DNA of 64,000 nucleotides from Spongospora subterranea f. sp. subterranea (GCA_049724395.1 JAUGWO010000059.1:1-64000); one strand, 5' to 3'. Shown: positions 30,389 through 43,952, numbered from the stretch's first letter. Program-made: numbers and translations. Notes: generated by a model not told the origin, from the letters alone.

Positions 30389-33300
30389 ATGACATCACGA
30401 TGTCAGAACAGGGCCGGCATCAATCAACAACGCGGCGGCGAGCAGGTCGCTGAGCTACACAAGTCGTTGCTATTCATGCTGGCCCAATGGCGCAAAGACA
30501 GGGCATCATTAGCACCCGTCTCGGATGATGTACACCACGATAAGCTTCAATCAGGCGTAGACCCTCTTGTAAGTGCGAAAATCATCAACGAACGTCCTTG
30601 TTCCTAAAGCAGTATGCTCTTGTTGTTGAAAAATTGTTTTGTCGGACATGACAGACCTATATCAAATGGTAAAAATCATTTTACTCATTTGGCTGTCCGG
30701 TTACACAATTATCTTGCCGGTAAAGGGTCAAAACCTCTTATTTCGCTGGTTATTTGGCGTTGGCCTAGAAGAGATCAGTCCTAGTTGTCGCTCAAAACTG
30801 ATAAGAATTGTGCTTTTAGAAGTCGCATTTAGGTCATTTAGAAGATGGCTTACAGGAGATGAAGATTTGGGATTCGATTCTAATTGAGCTAGCGACTCGT
30901 CCGGATTTATGCGGTGGATCTCGACCCACTAGCACACTGCTCGCCGTCTTCCGCGACCATCTACAGACGTTCGTAACCGCCATTAATACTGTGCTTGTTG
31001 ATGTGCGAAAACGAATGGCCTTTGATTGGACGGTAATTATCCACTATCATTTTTTCAAAGGTTGTTGAATATTCACGTAAATGATCTCATTCTGAGTAAT
31101 CGTCGATACCATCCATCGAGTGGGTTAATTCACTTATTTTGTTTCCCGTCTAATTCGTTTTGTCAAATCTAAATATCAAGACATTGTTTCGGCGTTTACT
31201 TTGCCATGATCTCCGTCTAAGAGTTGATTTCATTAGTCTTACAGATATTGAATAATTTGAATAGTGTACGATGATTTCATAAAGAGTTGAAATGCATCTT
31301 AGATTGACTCTTTGAGTCGTAAACACACCACATTGAAGCAGGAGACTGCAATCTCTCTGGAACGGCTCAAGTACGAGGTGCAACGAGAGGAACAGAAGGC
31401 GGATCGCTGGGAATCGTATGTAAAGCAGGTGCGGGATAAAATGGAGGTTCGCATAGTGGAAACCAGTGAACCTGCTGTTTCTGATGAACAATGCGTAGCG
31501 ATCCATTGAGGAGATCACGTTCGGAGATGCGAAAGCAGCAATAGTCCCTGACGAACTCATGAATAATGCGTCATTTAGAGAATCGAAACAAGCGTTTTTC
31601 AAGAAGGTAGAAACTCGCGACCTTGGCCATTCAGTGGATTGAGACGATGTCCATTAGAGCGAGGACGTTACATCGTTGAGTCATTTATCCACAAACATGA
31701 TGACTAGCGAAGGGGAGAATGTAACAGTAATACCCTTAGAGAATGGATCGCAAGTCGTCACCACCTGTACATCGGGATCGGTAACATAACAGATCACCTT
31801 TTGACTCATCCGAACTGTCAGACGATTCCATTATTGTTGAACGTTACCACTGCGTTGGGCGGAATGGATGAGAAGATATAACGTGCTGAGTAACATCAGT
31901 GGTGTCACAAAAACACGTATCGAAACATATACGGCCGTTGACCTACTGAGTGTGCAGACTTGCTGACGGTCCTCGTTTCCGTTTGTGCAGAACTATTATC
32001 AGTTTGAAATCGGAGCAGCGGGATCCGATGGAATTTCGCTCATGATGAGCCAGACCCCGGCAGGAGACGCGAACAACTACATCCGAGTTCTACTGGCTCG
32101 GGAGACGCTGCCGACCACGCTGGTCCATTCGCACCAATTCCGCACACGATATGCAAAGCATGCGTTTTTACAACTGGACGCGGCAAATCTTCCACCAGGG
32201 ACCTGGTTCGTCAAGGTCTCCGGAATTGGGACGCGCCTGAAGAAATACTCGCTGGAGCTCCGGATATCGATGGACTTGTCAAGAGGGGCCATTAGCCAAA
32301 GCGACCTTATTACCGGGATCAGCTCAGAACTCGAGACGCAACAGGTTGTGCACTCAAAGCAAGGGATGTCTTACTTCGAAAACTTGTGTACACATATTTG
32401 TTGAAATGGCCCTTTTCTTAGCCACAACTTTTGCGACCCTTACAAATTCATTTTTATTTCACTTCCCCAATGTGACGTGGCAGAAATGGATTAATTTCGT
32501 ATTGCTTCCGTGCAGCCCGTTTTCGATGTTCCAAATGGCGTGACAATACTGATATTTGTGCAGATACTTACTGAACGAATGGCTGCGCTTGAGCACGTTT
32601 CAAGCGATGTGGCGCAGCGTATTATTGGTGACCTGAACTCTCGCTCTAACCTCGCCACTGCATCAGTCCAAGTACTGACCATTTTACACATCACTCAGCG
32701 GTCTGCGTCTTGCCAACTCTTGTATATCTGTTCTGTCTATTTTCCATTGTGTGCAACTGGATGTCTCAGATCATTGACTAGATTATGAATTTGCGCACGA
32801 TGTGGAATGTTTAGAACCCGTTTGACGTTTCTTACCAATGGAAAGCGAAGATGTTTCAATGCGATGTTGAATTTTATATGCTTTCAACTGTTGTTGAAAG
32901 CGCCATGAATTATTTTGCGACAGTGAACAGCTTCCCCTCTTGGTTCTGAATTACAGTCCAACTGTATCGGATTCTGAATGGATGAATATCACTCCTCCCA
33001 CTTTCCTTAAGCTTAGCCATTTCGTCCATCGGTCTATGTTTTTCCATCCCTATGCTTTCTTTGTTATTCAAAATCCGTATAATGACCGCTTTTGAACGCA
33101 ATTCACTAATCAGCTTTAGTTGAGTCAAAAGTCATGTATTTCCAATTTGAAAAAATCGACTTTAAGAGACTTCGCTTGACCTCGGTAGAACGGATTATGA
33201 GATTTCTACTTTTTGTTCTAGACTCGTTCAAAGGCCACAATCTCTGCCTTGGAAGATGATCTTCTTTCAACGAAACCGTTAACGGTGGCCCCAGACCTAG

Positions 33301-36286
33301 GAGGATTCTGTCCATTACTCTCCTTACCATTACCGGATGCGTCCCAACTTCGTCGGCCATCATTGCGAGCCACGTTGAAAACGATCTTAGGCCTATACTT
33401 CGACCGCGTCGCCGCCGGCATCGATCTGCAAGAAACATGGTGCCAGTTCGTTTATACGTCGTATGTTAAGAAATGTAATTTGGTGAAATTGGCCGAACAT
33501 ACTCTCTCTGAGGTATTGGGCTTTGTCGATTTATGGTGTTTTATTTCTGTCGGTTTTGGGTTTCTTTGGTTTTGCGTGGTGCTATTCGCAAAAATCGGTC
33601 TTCACAGCTAGGGCTCCCAATAAAACATTCCTTTTTGGACCGCCTACAATTTAATGTCATCGTTTGAAAATCCACAATATTTGTATCACCCCAAACACGT
33701 ACATGGCAAAGCACCGAGGTTTGGCTGATTTGTTTCGTGTATAGTTGGTGTCGGTGATCAAAACTCGACGATGGTTAAACATACCGAGAATAATCATGTT
33801 CGGGTAATGTCCAATTTTTGTTTTCCTTAGACAAACAAACGCCGACTTGGACGTTGCTTACAGGCGGCTGTGCGGCGTGGTTCAACAGGGCAGCGTCGTT
33901 TTGGACAACACTGACCTTGGCTTTGTTTTATCATTGTTAGTCCTGATGAAGAAACTTTGCGAGGTGCCCACCTCTGGGTCATCCATTCAACGCAGCAATC
34001 GCCTGGACGATATAGATGGGCATATTGTCATCACCAAACAGGTAAATTTAAACTATAATTGAACATAGCATACCCAGATGTGTGCAAAACTACATTAGCA
34101 TGCAGAAAATGTGCTGCTTATAATCGAACACTCCAGAAAATCTTCAGTTCTGATAAACTCTGCTTTTTTATTGCCATATTCACAGCGATTTTGTCTGATG
34201 GACAGTTAAGTTTCTTGTTGTTTGTGACAAGACGAAGTGCTCGGCCCTAGTCCGAATATTCTTTGCTGGTTCCGTTTCTACCAACTCTGCCGTGCCAGAA
34301 TGATCTGCATTATTTTTGGTTTTCGTGTTTTCCGCTGATTTAATGTAGCTCATAAAGATAATGCTGCAACAGATGGCGATTAACATTATCGATGCTTTTT
34401 TCGTCAACGATACGCCATCGTTTAAAGCATCGATCGTGAAAGCTGCCCATTCCCGCACTCAAGGTAGAGTAAAATTTGACCGGGAGATTTTCATCATCGG
34501 AATCCGAAAAAACCTGTTCTACCCTGTTGCCAATCTCGTTCTTCTCACAGAACTATACAAGGTTCTGTTACGTGCCAGCGATACCATTGACGGTGATGCT
34601 CTCATTGAGGTCAACAATTCTTCACAGGTTTTCGATTGAACAGGCTCACGAACTGAAAAACTCTACAGGTTGTCCATCGTCGGTGGCGCCAGGAACAGGC
34701 GCTACGGGACCGCCATTTACAACAGCTTTTCACAGATTTGGATTTTGGTAAGCTATTTCGATGAACGGGGAGCCACAGGTGCTACTTTCGCGAACGTGGG
34801 CTCGTCCGATTTTTCGAAGTTTCCGCAAAACTACACAACAATTTTTTCAAATTTCGCAGTCGTTTAATCTGGTCTCATCGCGAATCTTTTTGTCATTTTT
34901 TCTCTTATAACTAATGATTATTTCAGTTTGTTCTATTGGGTTGTTGATCGCAGGTCAATCAACGACACGTTGTTTTCAGATGATAATGGATGGATGGATT
35001 TTCCTCGCTTTTTGGCGGCCTTCAACTTGCTGTTGTGCACTGAACGCGGCCCCAGTATTATTCCAAAACTGTCGCCGTTTTCCAATCTAGATATTGTGAA
35101 TATTTACAAACGTATGAGTGATATGTCACAAACCATGTTGCCCCCGACGTCTTCTCTGGATTCAAAGTAATGGGTATCACAAAGGTTTTCTGCGAAATTC
35201 AGCACAAGTTTGATAGGCTGTGTTGGGTTTATTGTGGTATATTTCCTTATATTATTTCAATTTCTTCGGTCCGGAATGCCAAGCACAAACACTACAAAAC
35301 AGCAAACTATAAATTCACAGATTTAGCATTATTCAACGAAAAATTTAGTCTCATTTTCCATTATTAAGGAACGGGAATAATAACGATGTTCAACGAGTTC
35401 AATTTCAATAGGGGTGAGCGATCGGTAATGCAGCAGCGTTATTTCATGGTGAATTTGCCCGGTTTCATGGCCACTTGCCGTTCATTTGATTTGGTGACTC
35501 GCCAATATGCCGAGTCGCGCATGCCTCCCGTCGACGTTGCCCCGTTGCCACAGACCGCTGCCAACAACACTGACGAGGACGACACCTCAATGCCGTCAGC
35601 AATCGGCCATGGTCAGATCCACATTTTGGATACAACCAGTTGCTTTTAATAGTAGATTTTGTTACTGGACTTGACACGAGAATCCCCTTAATACTATGCA
35701 TTTGAACGTTGCTGATGTCGCAATCTCTGCATCCCTAAATGACAAATTTGTAATTGCTTAACTTCGTAAAAAAAAAGTTCAAGGTCTTTCGATTTCATTC
35801 TTATTGCCTTTCTAATTATCGGTCGGGTGAACAGTACCACGTACCCTCTCCCGTTCCTTATCGCGGTCGTCATTCTCGACAAGTGCAACGTCAACTAACC
35901 CGACCACTGTCACCAGCTGGAGTCAGATATTGGCCACGTGGAAGAATATTGAACCGGTACGTAACCTAATTAAGCACCGTCGTAATATCACTGTCGATTA
36001 CGCTACGATCCACTGCAAACGAGACGATCATTCCTTTGACGTTACTGACATCTCTCTTCTCCGTAATCAGCTAACTTTGAGGGAAGTTGGTCATATTCGC
36101 GCATGTAAATTCCAAGGCCACGACGTCGTTTGGACTGCGTTGAACAGTTTCAAAAATGAAATTCGACTGCGCCGCGACCTAACCTCGTGTTCTGGTGCGC
36201 TGGAGGCGTTGATGAACGCGCTTATAGACGTAAGCAACAGATCACCCATTGTCCTGCTCCGAAAGGACGGGTATTCTAGCGAATAG
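30389..36286 (+). CDS. Unknown 926-residue protein, 15 exons, coiled coil plus EF-hand
   Basis: Proposed exons: 30389-30568, 30856-31032, 31303-31446, 31499-31606, 31658-31780, 31991-32344, 32564-32671, 33222-33460, 33831-34041, 34349-34463, 34551-34627, 34669-34747, 34980-35166, 35412-35638, 35835-36286. All borders are GT-AG and phases match, giving one 2,781-nt reading. The ATG follows an in-frame TAG. Residues ~100-200 are coiled coil (LERLKYEVQREEQKADRWES). A beta-rich region follows (~240-330: NYYQFEIGAAGSDG, then NLPPGTWFVKVSG) that recalls a bacterial pre-peptidase C-terminal fold. Further helical stretches lead to an EF-hand-like loop (LFTDLDFDDNGWMDFPRFL, Arg where Glu is usual at position 12) built exactly at the exon 12-13 join. 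The C-terminus is helical and basic. No signal peptide or membrane span. I do not recognise the family; calcium binding is inferred only from the loop. Confidence 0.7.
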
Positions 36287-37335
36287 GTGTTTTGTATAAT
36301 GAAACTTATAAAACGTTGTCAACTCCCAGATAATAATCACAAAATCGAAATTCACGGAAAACAAGGTAGAACGCGCTTTTGGGTGGTGTTGTGGTCAATT
36401 GAAATGAACGGCATGAGCTACGTCTTGACAGGACCTATGGCTACCCGTAATTTGAACTCAGTTGAATGAGAAAACACTTTCGTTTGCTCATTCACATAAC
36501 TCCGATGAAAACTTGAACAGAATCGAGCTACTAGTCGCGATAATATCACCACCACGTTCCATGTTAAAGTTACATGCAGGAGGGTCTCTGCAACTAGTTA
36601 GAAGGTGCAGGTTCAATTGAGGAAACAGGCTAGACACCTGAAAAACCAATGATTACATTGAAGGTGCCCTGAAACCTTGCAAATATGAGGCTTAAGGAGC
36701 CGACACAGATGAGAATACGAAGAGAGAGTAACTTGTGAATACAATATGGAATTTGGAAATCAGTCATTCCAACATGGAAACGATGCTCCAGGGTCATAAC
36801 ATCTCATTTTTCTCACCGCTTCATATACAGAAGGCCGCTCGCCCTTGGAGAGTACGACATGTGGAATATGGACTCAGTACTGTAGCTGAAGATCCTACCA
36901 CCACCCAATCTTCCTCCCTAGAACTTCAACTTTAAAAATTCTCGCTTGCCTATAAGAAAGATGATACCGCTCTACTCAAAGTTGGCACTTGAAGACAGAA
37001 TCGGATTTCATACCAATTAACTATATTTGTAGGGTGCTGTTTTAACGCAACCACAAAGGCTAGACCCAATAATTACTCAATAAACGCCCATATTGTTTTT
37101 TAAGGAAATTGTACGATGAACGCAGTCATATGGCGCTACAGAGAAACATAGAAATGGACATAATCAGAGTGTGATCATGAACAAGCAGATCTGTGATGAG
37201 GATGTGTGCGACTGTCCACCTGTCACCGCTCCATGAAAAAACTTTTCAGCAATTTTTGAAGGAAAAAACTGCGCGACAGTGACTGTTAGCGCGACGGAGT
37301 CCGCCAAAGAGACATCGTCTCAGGCAAAGGCTGCG
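36287..37335. other. Intergenic, no gene recognised
   Basis: AT-rich DNA between the 15-exon gene and DCAF13. A 66-codon reading at 36735 is ATG-less in context and shows no motif. The last 100 bp presumably hold the DCAF13 promoter and leader. Confidence 0.3.
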
Positions 37336-39680
37336 ATGAAGGTAAAGGCGTTGACCAGGTCAACATGTTCATATGTTGGGCGATCTGGTGACGTATGGCG
37401 TGTGCCCCGTAATCCATCGCCGGAATTGCACCCGTTCCACCGAGAACGTGAGTATAATCGCGCCCTGCAGGCCACCAAGCTCGATAAACTGTTGGCGAAA
37501 CCGTTCCTGGATGCATTTGACGACCACAATGACGCGGTTCATGTCATGGCGACTCATCCTAGGCAATTGACTGCACTGTATTCGGGGGCATGTGATGGTG
37601 AATTGAAATCCTGGCACCTTGGGTACATACATTATCTGATACTGCATTGATTTATATCACCATTACTCGACCATCAATATTGAGTACACATCATTCCGCC
37701 TCTATATCTTTTGTGTTCATATTTTCTAGGGCTGTGTTTTTCTCAATATACCTTGTCCTAACAAGCTATTCACCGTTTAATTCCTTTTCGCAATTACTTT
37801 GCTTTTTTGGTGCCTCGTCACATTGTTTCTCTTGACATCGCTTGTTTGTTTTCGTCATATTGTGGTTTTTCGCAACAATTCATTCTAAGCTGTTACTCTG
37901 AGACACCGAGTACCTTCAATGTCGACTTTTTCCAACAATATATGTTCGTTATTCAGGAATCGTTGCCAGAGCTGGTCTGTAGTCGCACATGACGGTTTTG
38001 TTCGCGGTCTTGCCTGCACACATACCGGGGATCGCCTCCTATCCTGTGGCACTGATAGGACTGTTAAAATCTGGGACACACATCACGTACGGCGCCCGTT
38101 ATCGCCGGCAGATCATTCACTGATGCATATCCTACAGGACGACATGGTTGACGGATCGCGGAACATGTCGCCGTTGAAGACCTTCATGGGTTCGTCCCCA
38201 TTCACATCTATTGACGCGCATTGGCGTGATCAATCAATTGCTGTCACCACCGGATCTCAGGTACATTTCCCATTATTTGTCGTTCGGGGTTTGCGGATCT
38301 CAATCATTCGCTCTGACCTCAGGTCGACGTTTGGAGTTTGGAACGATCAGAGCCGTTGCACTCGTTTAAGTGGGGCGCCGATACGGTATCCTGCGCCCGA
38401 TACAGTCGCGTTGAGTGCGATGTGCTGGGATCATGCAGTTCTGACAGAGCTGTCACACTTTATGATGTTCGCATGCGGACGCCAATTCGCAAGATTACCC
38501 TGCAGATGCAGTCTAATGCTCTGGCTTGGAACCCTATGGAAGCCTTTAATTTTACAGTTGCTAATGACGACTCCAATCTGTAGGCCGATTGCTATTTTAT
38601 CTTGTTTCTCCACGTCTTTGTGCTCCTGTTTGTACAGACCTTCCTTTTGCATTGGCTGGTTACCCCTTGGTCAAATTTATTTTGCATTCGCATTTCTTAT
38701 TGCCAATTAACCATATTTTGTGTGCTGGCGATTGTGTTTACGGTCGTTCAGTTATACGTTTGATATGCGCAAGTTGGACATTGCTCGAAACGTTCACAGT
38801 GATCACGTCGCTGCCGTCATGTCCGTTGATTACAGCCCCACCGGCCGGTACGGTATCTCAGTTTTCATTGGCGCTGTCGCCATTGACATCACTCAGGGAA
38901 TTAGTCTCCGGCGGATATGATCGCGCCATACGGATCTGGAAAGATGGCGAAGGGCGATCTCGTGAGGTGTACACCGCTCGGCGTATGCAGCGCGTCCACT
39001 CTGTTAAATACTCAGCCGATAACCGGTGCAGTGCTGTTTTAGGAGTATATTGTGGTGCTCTTGCTTACTCGTTGGTTGATCAGTTTCGTGATTTCGGGAT
39101 CTGATGATACTAATATTCGATTGTGGAAGGCGCAAGCGGCTAAAACTCTTCAGGCTGTTCTGCCTCGTGAGGTACTCCCCACTTGGTCGTTCTTCTTTCG
39201 TGCTTGTTGCTAATTGTTGTCGCCTCTGACGCTGCAAATTCCGTTTTTTTACTTTCTTCTGTTCATTCCATGCACCGTTCTCATTTTCATGTTCTCTGGA
39301 TGATCTTACTCAACTGGCGCTATCAATTTGTCCTGGCGCTATCAATTTGTCCAAGAGTTTGACATAATTGTTTCGCCACCAATTTACCTTGCGTTTCCGC
39401 TCAACATATTACTTCTTTCCTGATCATGATCTGTTTCGGTTAGGCCCGACACGCCTCATATACCGACCAATTAAAAACACGGTTCGCGCACACGAAGGAG
39501 ATCCGCCGTATCGCCCGTCACCGTCATCTCCCTGCCACCATCTTCAAGGAGGTCAAGAAGAATCGACTTGTCGCCGACGCTGCTGCCAAGAAAGATCAAA
39601 ATCGTCGAGCCCATTCCAAACCGGGTTCGATTCCGTTCGTACCAAAGAGGCGGAAACACATCGTTCAGATCGACGAATAA
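37336..39680 (+). CDS. SOF1: DCAF13/Sof1 WD40 protein of the small-subunit processome
   Basis: Exons are 37336-37622, 37957-38260, 38323-38579, 38752-38847, 38897-39025, 39084-39171 and 39444-39680. Every join is in phase, for 465 residues (human DCAF13 has 445). The start MKVKALTRS and N-terminal VPRNPSPELHPFHREREYNR, ALQATKLDKLLAKPFL match the family almost position by position. WD repeats follow (VVAHDGFVRGL, TVKIWDTH, LGSCSSDRAVTLYD, SNALAWNPMEAFNFTVAN, VDYSPTGRELVSGGYDRAIR, SGSDDTNIRLWKA). The basic Sof1 C-terminal domain ends RRIARHRHLPATIFKEVKK and KPGSIPFVPKRRKHIVQIDE. The protein acts in the nucleolus with the U3 snoRNP in 18S rRNA maturation. Introns are 334, 62, 172, 49, 58 and 272 bp; the last holds a 19-bp tandem repeat. 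The gene looks intact. Confidence 0.95.
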
Positions 39681-40726
39681 ACTGTTTCGGTTCTGTTTCA
39701 ACAATTCTTGATTATTAATTGTGCCTTGGTTGTCTGTTAGCTGGAGTACATCTAAGAATCAGGCCAATGCAGTGGTTTTCCTAGTAAATGTCGTTCACAG
39801 GCCTGGTCCTTTTTGTCAAATAATTCGCCGGCAATTAGGCTGACTGCTCATTTATACCTGTTTTCCCCGTTCGTTTCAAACATATTTCAGACCCATGCAT
39901 TATCCGGTTATGGGGACGGCGAACCATCAGCGCGTGATGGTGGAGTAGGGACTCTTCATAACTCTTAAACTATCACACCATTGTTGGTGAATGTCTCAAG
40001 CAAATTTTGAACCTCTTTGCCTTGTCACTGCCCGTCTAAACATTTGTCAGTCATGGCATATGAGTCGAAATTTCACCTTCGTTTTCACCAACTCGACACG
40101 CATTTTCGCTCAGTCCGGCTATTCACGTTTCCGTATTTGACAGTTCTAACCTCAAAATTCGGGACACAATTACGACATCTTTGAGAATTCAAGTCATACT
40201 GAAGCGCCAGGTAATCATGACGAATAAACAGGCCGCACCCCCATTGAGTGAGCCTGACCAGAAACGAAAATTTGGTTCGTGGAGTGACAGAGATGGGCAC
40301 ATGTCACATTGATACCATCAGTACATATCCTCGATTGAGTGACAGTCGTGTTTGACCTGTACGGGCAGCAGAGCCTCCTCTGTGACAGGGACTGGACGGT
40401 TGACGGTTGAGGTTTAGACCAAAACGGCCTCCCAGAGTCGCAGTCATGGGGATAAACTGCTCCGAAGTCCGCAGGTAGAGCATTTCCCCACTGACAAATC
40501 TATTCTCCAAGCCAGATTTTGCCCGTCATGCATTGTTTACCGCAATTAAATTTTGAGTGGGCGCTTCGGCCCGGTCCTCTCGTTCACTTGCCTTGGTGTT
40601 GCGCGTGGCACTGCCGTGTTCAATATAGTTTTCAACAATAGCGCCAGCACCCGTTTCCAGCACGAACGCCTGTTGGCGTCAAACAGTCTTCCCATCTCGA
40701 CCATCCCGGTAGCGTCATCCCCATAA
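39681..40726. other. Intergenic between DCAF13 and zinc-finger gene
   Basis: Minus-strand readings at 40085-40300 and 40304-40510 have no recognisable motif. I see no gene here. Confidence 0.3.
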
Positions 40727-41485
40727 ATGGAGCTCGTCCATCCGATCCCGAGTCGGTTTACCTCATCACGGCCGCATCCCATATCATGCCCTATACCGAT
40801 CCATCCCGTTATCGGTCCCCAATCTATGGGCTCATCATCGTCCACGGTCTTCTCACCCTATTTCCTGCATTCTTCGGGCGCGTTTGCTGCGATGGCGCAA
40901 TCTCCAGCCCCACACTACTCCATGTGCAAATCGTTCCAGGACTATCATTACCTGAGTCCCCCATCATCCCCATCATGGCCGCAATGTCCTACTCCCCCAT
41001 CTCGTGCTGATGGATCTCCATCTCCATTATTCACAATCGTGTCTCAACCATCTTCCCTACGCAGGCAAATTCTCCTCCCCCATTCCTCTGGTTCATCAAT
41101 ACAAATCCCCTCGCCTCCTTCGTCTATATCCACCGCTACGCCCTCCACCTCTCCTATTCCACCCTCTGCCCAAACAGTTTTACCCTGTTCCGGTGACAAT
41201 TCTCGTGTCGATCCGCGCCATCTCCACCACTACTCGAACATTCGATTCCAGGGTGTTTACGGGGCGTCATCACCCCTAGATCGTATTCGCGTCTGGCGTG
41301 ATCCAACCGGTCAACGCCTTTACGACTGTGTTTGCGGGAAGCGAATTCCCAACTCATCGCTGCATAAGGTCAAACGCCATGCCTATCGCCACGCCGTCAG
41401 TTCCTACACTTGTCCAACATGTGGGAAGGTGTTTGCAGCTCATTGGTCACTCAACGCCCATTGCCGAATCCACAAATCCGAATAA
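40727..41485 (+). CDS. C2H2 zinc-finger protein, putative transcription factor
   Basis: A single-exon reading of 252 residues from ATG at 40727. The first 165 residues are Ser/Pro-rich and low complexity (HYLSPPSSPSWPQCPTPPSR), as in activation regions. The C-terminus has an atypical first finger (YDCVCGKRIPNSSLHKVKRH, only one residue between its Cys) and a canonical second finger: YTCPTCGKVFAAHWSLNAHC then RIH. The stop follows at once. A later start at MGSSSSTVF (40826) is possible. The protein probably binds DNA in the nucleus; two fingers give little specificity alone. Codon use is C-rich at third positions, like neighbouring host genes. Confidence 0.7.
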   Translation: MELVHPIPSRFTSSRPHPISCPIPIHPVIGPQSMGSSSSTVFSPYFLHSSGAFAAMAQSPAPHYSMCKSFQDYHYLSPPSSPSWPQCPTPPSRADGSPSPLFTIVSQPSSLRRQILLPHSSGSSIQIPSPPSSISTATPSTSPIPPSAQTVLPCSGDNSRVDPRHLHHYSNIRFQGVYGASSPLDRIRVWRDPTGQRLYDCVCGKRIPNSSLHKVKRHAYRHAVSSYTCPTCGKVFAAHWSLNAHCRIHKSE

Positions 41486-41702
41486 TATTGGAAATACTTG
41501 GCTTGGGTTTGTTGATAGACCTGTTGCTCGCCATGTGAATATTTTATTGTTCAAGTATATGTAGTTTCAATTTAATCATATTTTAACTTCCTATTTACAT
41601 AATACAATGATATTTCCCATCATCTGACCACTCATTGCCATTTACACAAAGATATTTCCCCTGATCGGACCGAACCACATTATTCTGTGAATTTTCTGAT
41701 TT

Positions 41703-43952
41703 TTATTTTCTGTTTGATCCTGTAATCGATGATATTCCTCCTCCCGGGACTGTCGTCGCCTCTCCCCCGATTGCTGTTGGATGATCCCCTGCCATGAGCT
41801 GTATCATCGCCGCCGCCGTGCTCTCCTGCTTGATTCGTGCTTTGTTCGATACGGACGGGATACTGAACGCCCGTTCCAGCGAGGCGAGGAACTTTCGCAT
41901 GGGAAGATACGAGAGGAAAACGGTGAAGAACGAGGTCAATACCTCGATGACCATAACCGTTATTTGCAGGAATAATTGTTCGTTCAACAGCGCTGTCCAT
42001 TCTGATTGGGATACACCACGAACAATATAGGCGTTCAACACCCAGGCGTTGGCGTTGATGTCTTCGGCCGAAACCAATGGCGCCACAGAGATGGTGTAGT
42101 ACTCCCCATCGATGAGGGTGTCGGGTTCCGTGTAGATCCCTTCCCGATTATATGCACTGATGATCCCCGTTTGAACCACATCACGTGATGATGGGTCGAT
42201 ATCGACACCGTATTTCACACCATCTCCTGTCTATAACCAGTCCAACATTATTCCACACACCCCAACAATATACTCTTTCAAACAGAAATTCAGTTTCCAG
42301 TGGTGATCCCAAATCATTTGTGCCAAACTCCATTTATCTGATAAAACCTGTCGAAACCACTGGCAACAGAGGTAATCACCGTTTTCTAATCGGTCCTCGT
42401 TTGAGTATCTTGATTTGATCCGACTGCTAACGCTAATAGGATAAACATTGAACAGTGAATGAATCCCTAATCTCAAAATATGAAACTGGAAAACGACAGT
42501 TGTCAGAAATCATATTGCAATGTCCCCGCGTTTAAAATTTGCTTTTCCTCTGACAAGATTCACACACACAAGCAAGTAAAGCTTTGATGACGAACTGTCA
42601 GCGTAGTGGAACAACTGAAACGCAAAGCCGAGAGAGAAACGTGTTACCTTAAGTACTGAGGTGAGTAGCGCCATGTCCCGTTTTGCATCGTCCCAGACGT
42701 ACACGCCTGCATTAAATATACAGAGACATCGAACCGTTTAATCCCATTGATTTATCACGAACAGATCGTCATCCTCAGACCGAAAAATCCCTCGTCCAGG
42801 GAGGCGAGGGACGAATCCCAGACGTCAATGTTGCCATTGACCATGTCGCCAACGACAACCGATCCGACTACATCGCCGGTTATCAGGGAACCGTTCACCT
42901 CTGAATAAACAATAGCGATCGATCAGCAAGAGGGTTAGCGCCAAGATTTCGTCGAGATGGTGTTGCCGAAAATCAGCTGCTCCAAAGATGGCCAGACACA
43001 GTAATGGGAATATGGAGAAGGACGATTAATCGGCACGAGACGATAACTGCCATAATGAAGGGAATGGACCTTGGATATCGGTAATTGTGGAGGCGACTAG
43101 ACGGATGACAACGGGTATTTCACGATCGTGATGAGCTCTTTCCGCAGTCAAGTTGGCGAACCTGGCGAACATCCGCTGGTTCCACAAATCCGTCGTCGTC
43201 AACGACGTCCCCGTCGAGTTCATCATCGCTTCCGAGATCGCCACCGATGGGAACGACCAGCCGACTGACGATGGCGCCGTACTCGCCGTCACCGTCGAAG
43301 ACCTAAACAGCAACAAGATCAAAAGGCGTATTCTGCGACACCATGGACAGAATTACTTGTCCAAGAAACACACGAATTCGACGTGAAACCGTTCGGCTAT
43401 CACATTCAGCTCGTGATTGATTTCCTCGTTGAACTGTCTGTGTTTCATGGCCTGAATAACCCAATCGAATGAAGTGAATCCGTCCAGATAGAACTGAATC
43501 TGGTCCGATTTCGTTGAGACCACGTTGTGCATAAATCGTCCCTGTTTGTGCAAACAACCCGTTTCCTCAGCAACATTCTTAATGCTGCTCTGCTCAAGAC
43601 GGCATCGTGTCTTCAACAGCAATCTCCATGGTAGACCACTCCGATTTCACGAGTCGTTATCGTTGAATTCCAAAATGTTTGAGTTAGCATTTGCTGAAAT
43701 GAATTTCTGTTTTGATCGGGAGACACATTTCCAAGTTCGAAATCGCCAAATAACGTGATCAACGTCAAAGAATTCGAAAATACGGATTGTGGTAGCGTCG
43801 AATGGACGAATTACCTCAGAGGTGGCGGTGGAGAATTCGGAAACGGAGGAGGTCAATAAATGACGATTGACGAAGACCAACCCTAATAGAATGCCTTGAA
43901 TTAGGAATGCTTTCGCCAACGATCCCAACAGGAAGGTCTTGTTGTTTTTCAT
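41703..43952 (-). CDS. Membrane receptor with Cache-like sensor domain (second copy)
   Basis: Starts at ATG 43952 with an N-terminal anchor (LLGSLAKAFLIQGILLGLVF); exon 1 ends at 43815 with a GTAATT donor. Internal exons are less certain. One covers about 43622-43355 (ELNVIAERFHVEFVCFLD), one about 43300-43130 (VFDGDGEYGAIVSRLVVPIG) and one about 42905-42760 (NGSLITGDVVGSVVVGDMVN). The last begins at or above 42218 (EPDTLIDGEYYTISVAPLVS), passes a second membrane helix (LQITVMVIEVLTSFFTVFLS) and stops at 41703. The order anchor, extracellular region with LITGD and DGEYYT blocks, second helix is that of double-Cache sensors. The cytoplasmic tail is short (about 55 residues) with no kinase or cyclase domain. 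One intron carries a 191-bp repeat. Confidence 0.5.
42299..42489. repeat. 191-bp dispersed repeat, copy A
   Basis: Begins AGTGGTGATCCCAAATCATT and ends ATATGAAACTGG. It matches copy B at 46422-46613 in the same orientation with only four differences. It lies inside a predicted intron of the second receptor gene. Ends are not TG...CA and no TIR is clear. Confidence 0.9.

Noticed and set aside
40085-40510. Minus-strand readings between DCAF13 and the zinc-finger gene
   Set aside because: Short, no motifs, no splice-consistent partners.
43153-43386. Plus-strand reading with strong third-position C (VPVEFIIASEIATDGNDQPT)
   Set aside because: The opposite strand is equally open and fits the neighbouring receptor exons on the minus strand; the plus reading has no matching neighbours.
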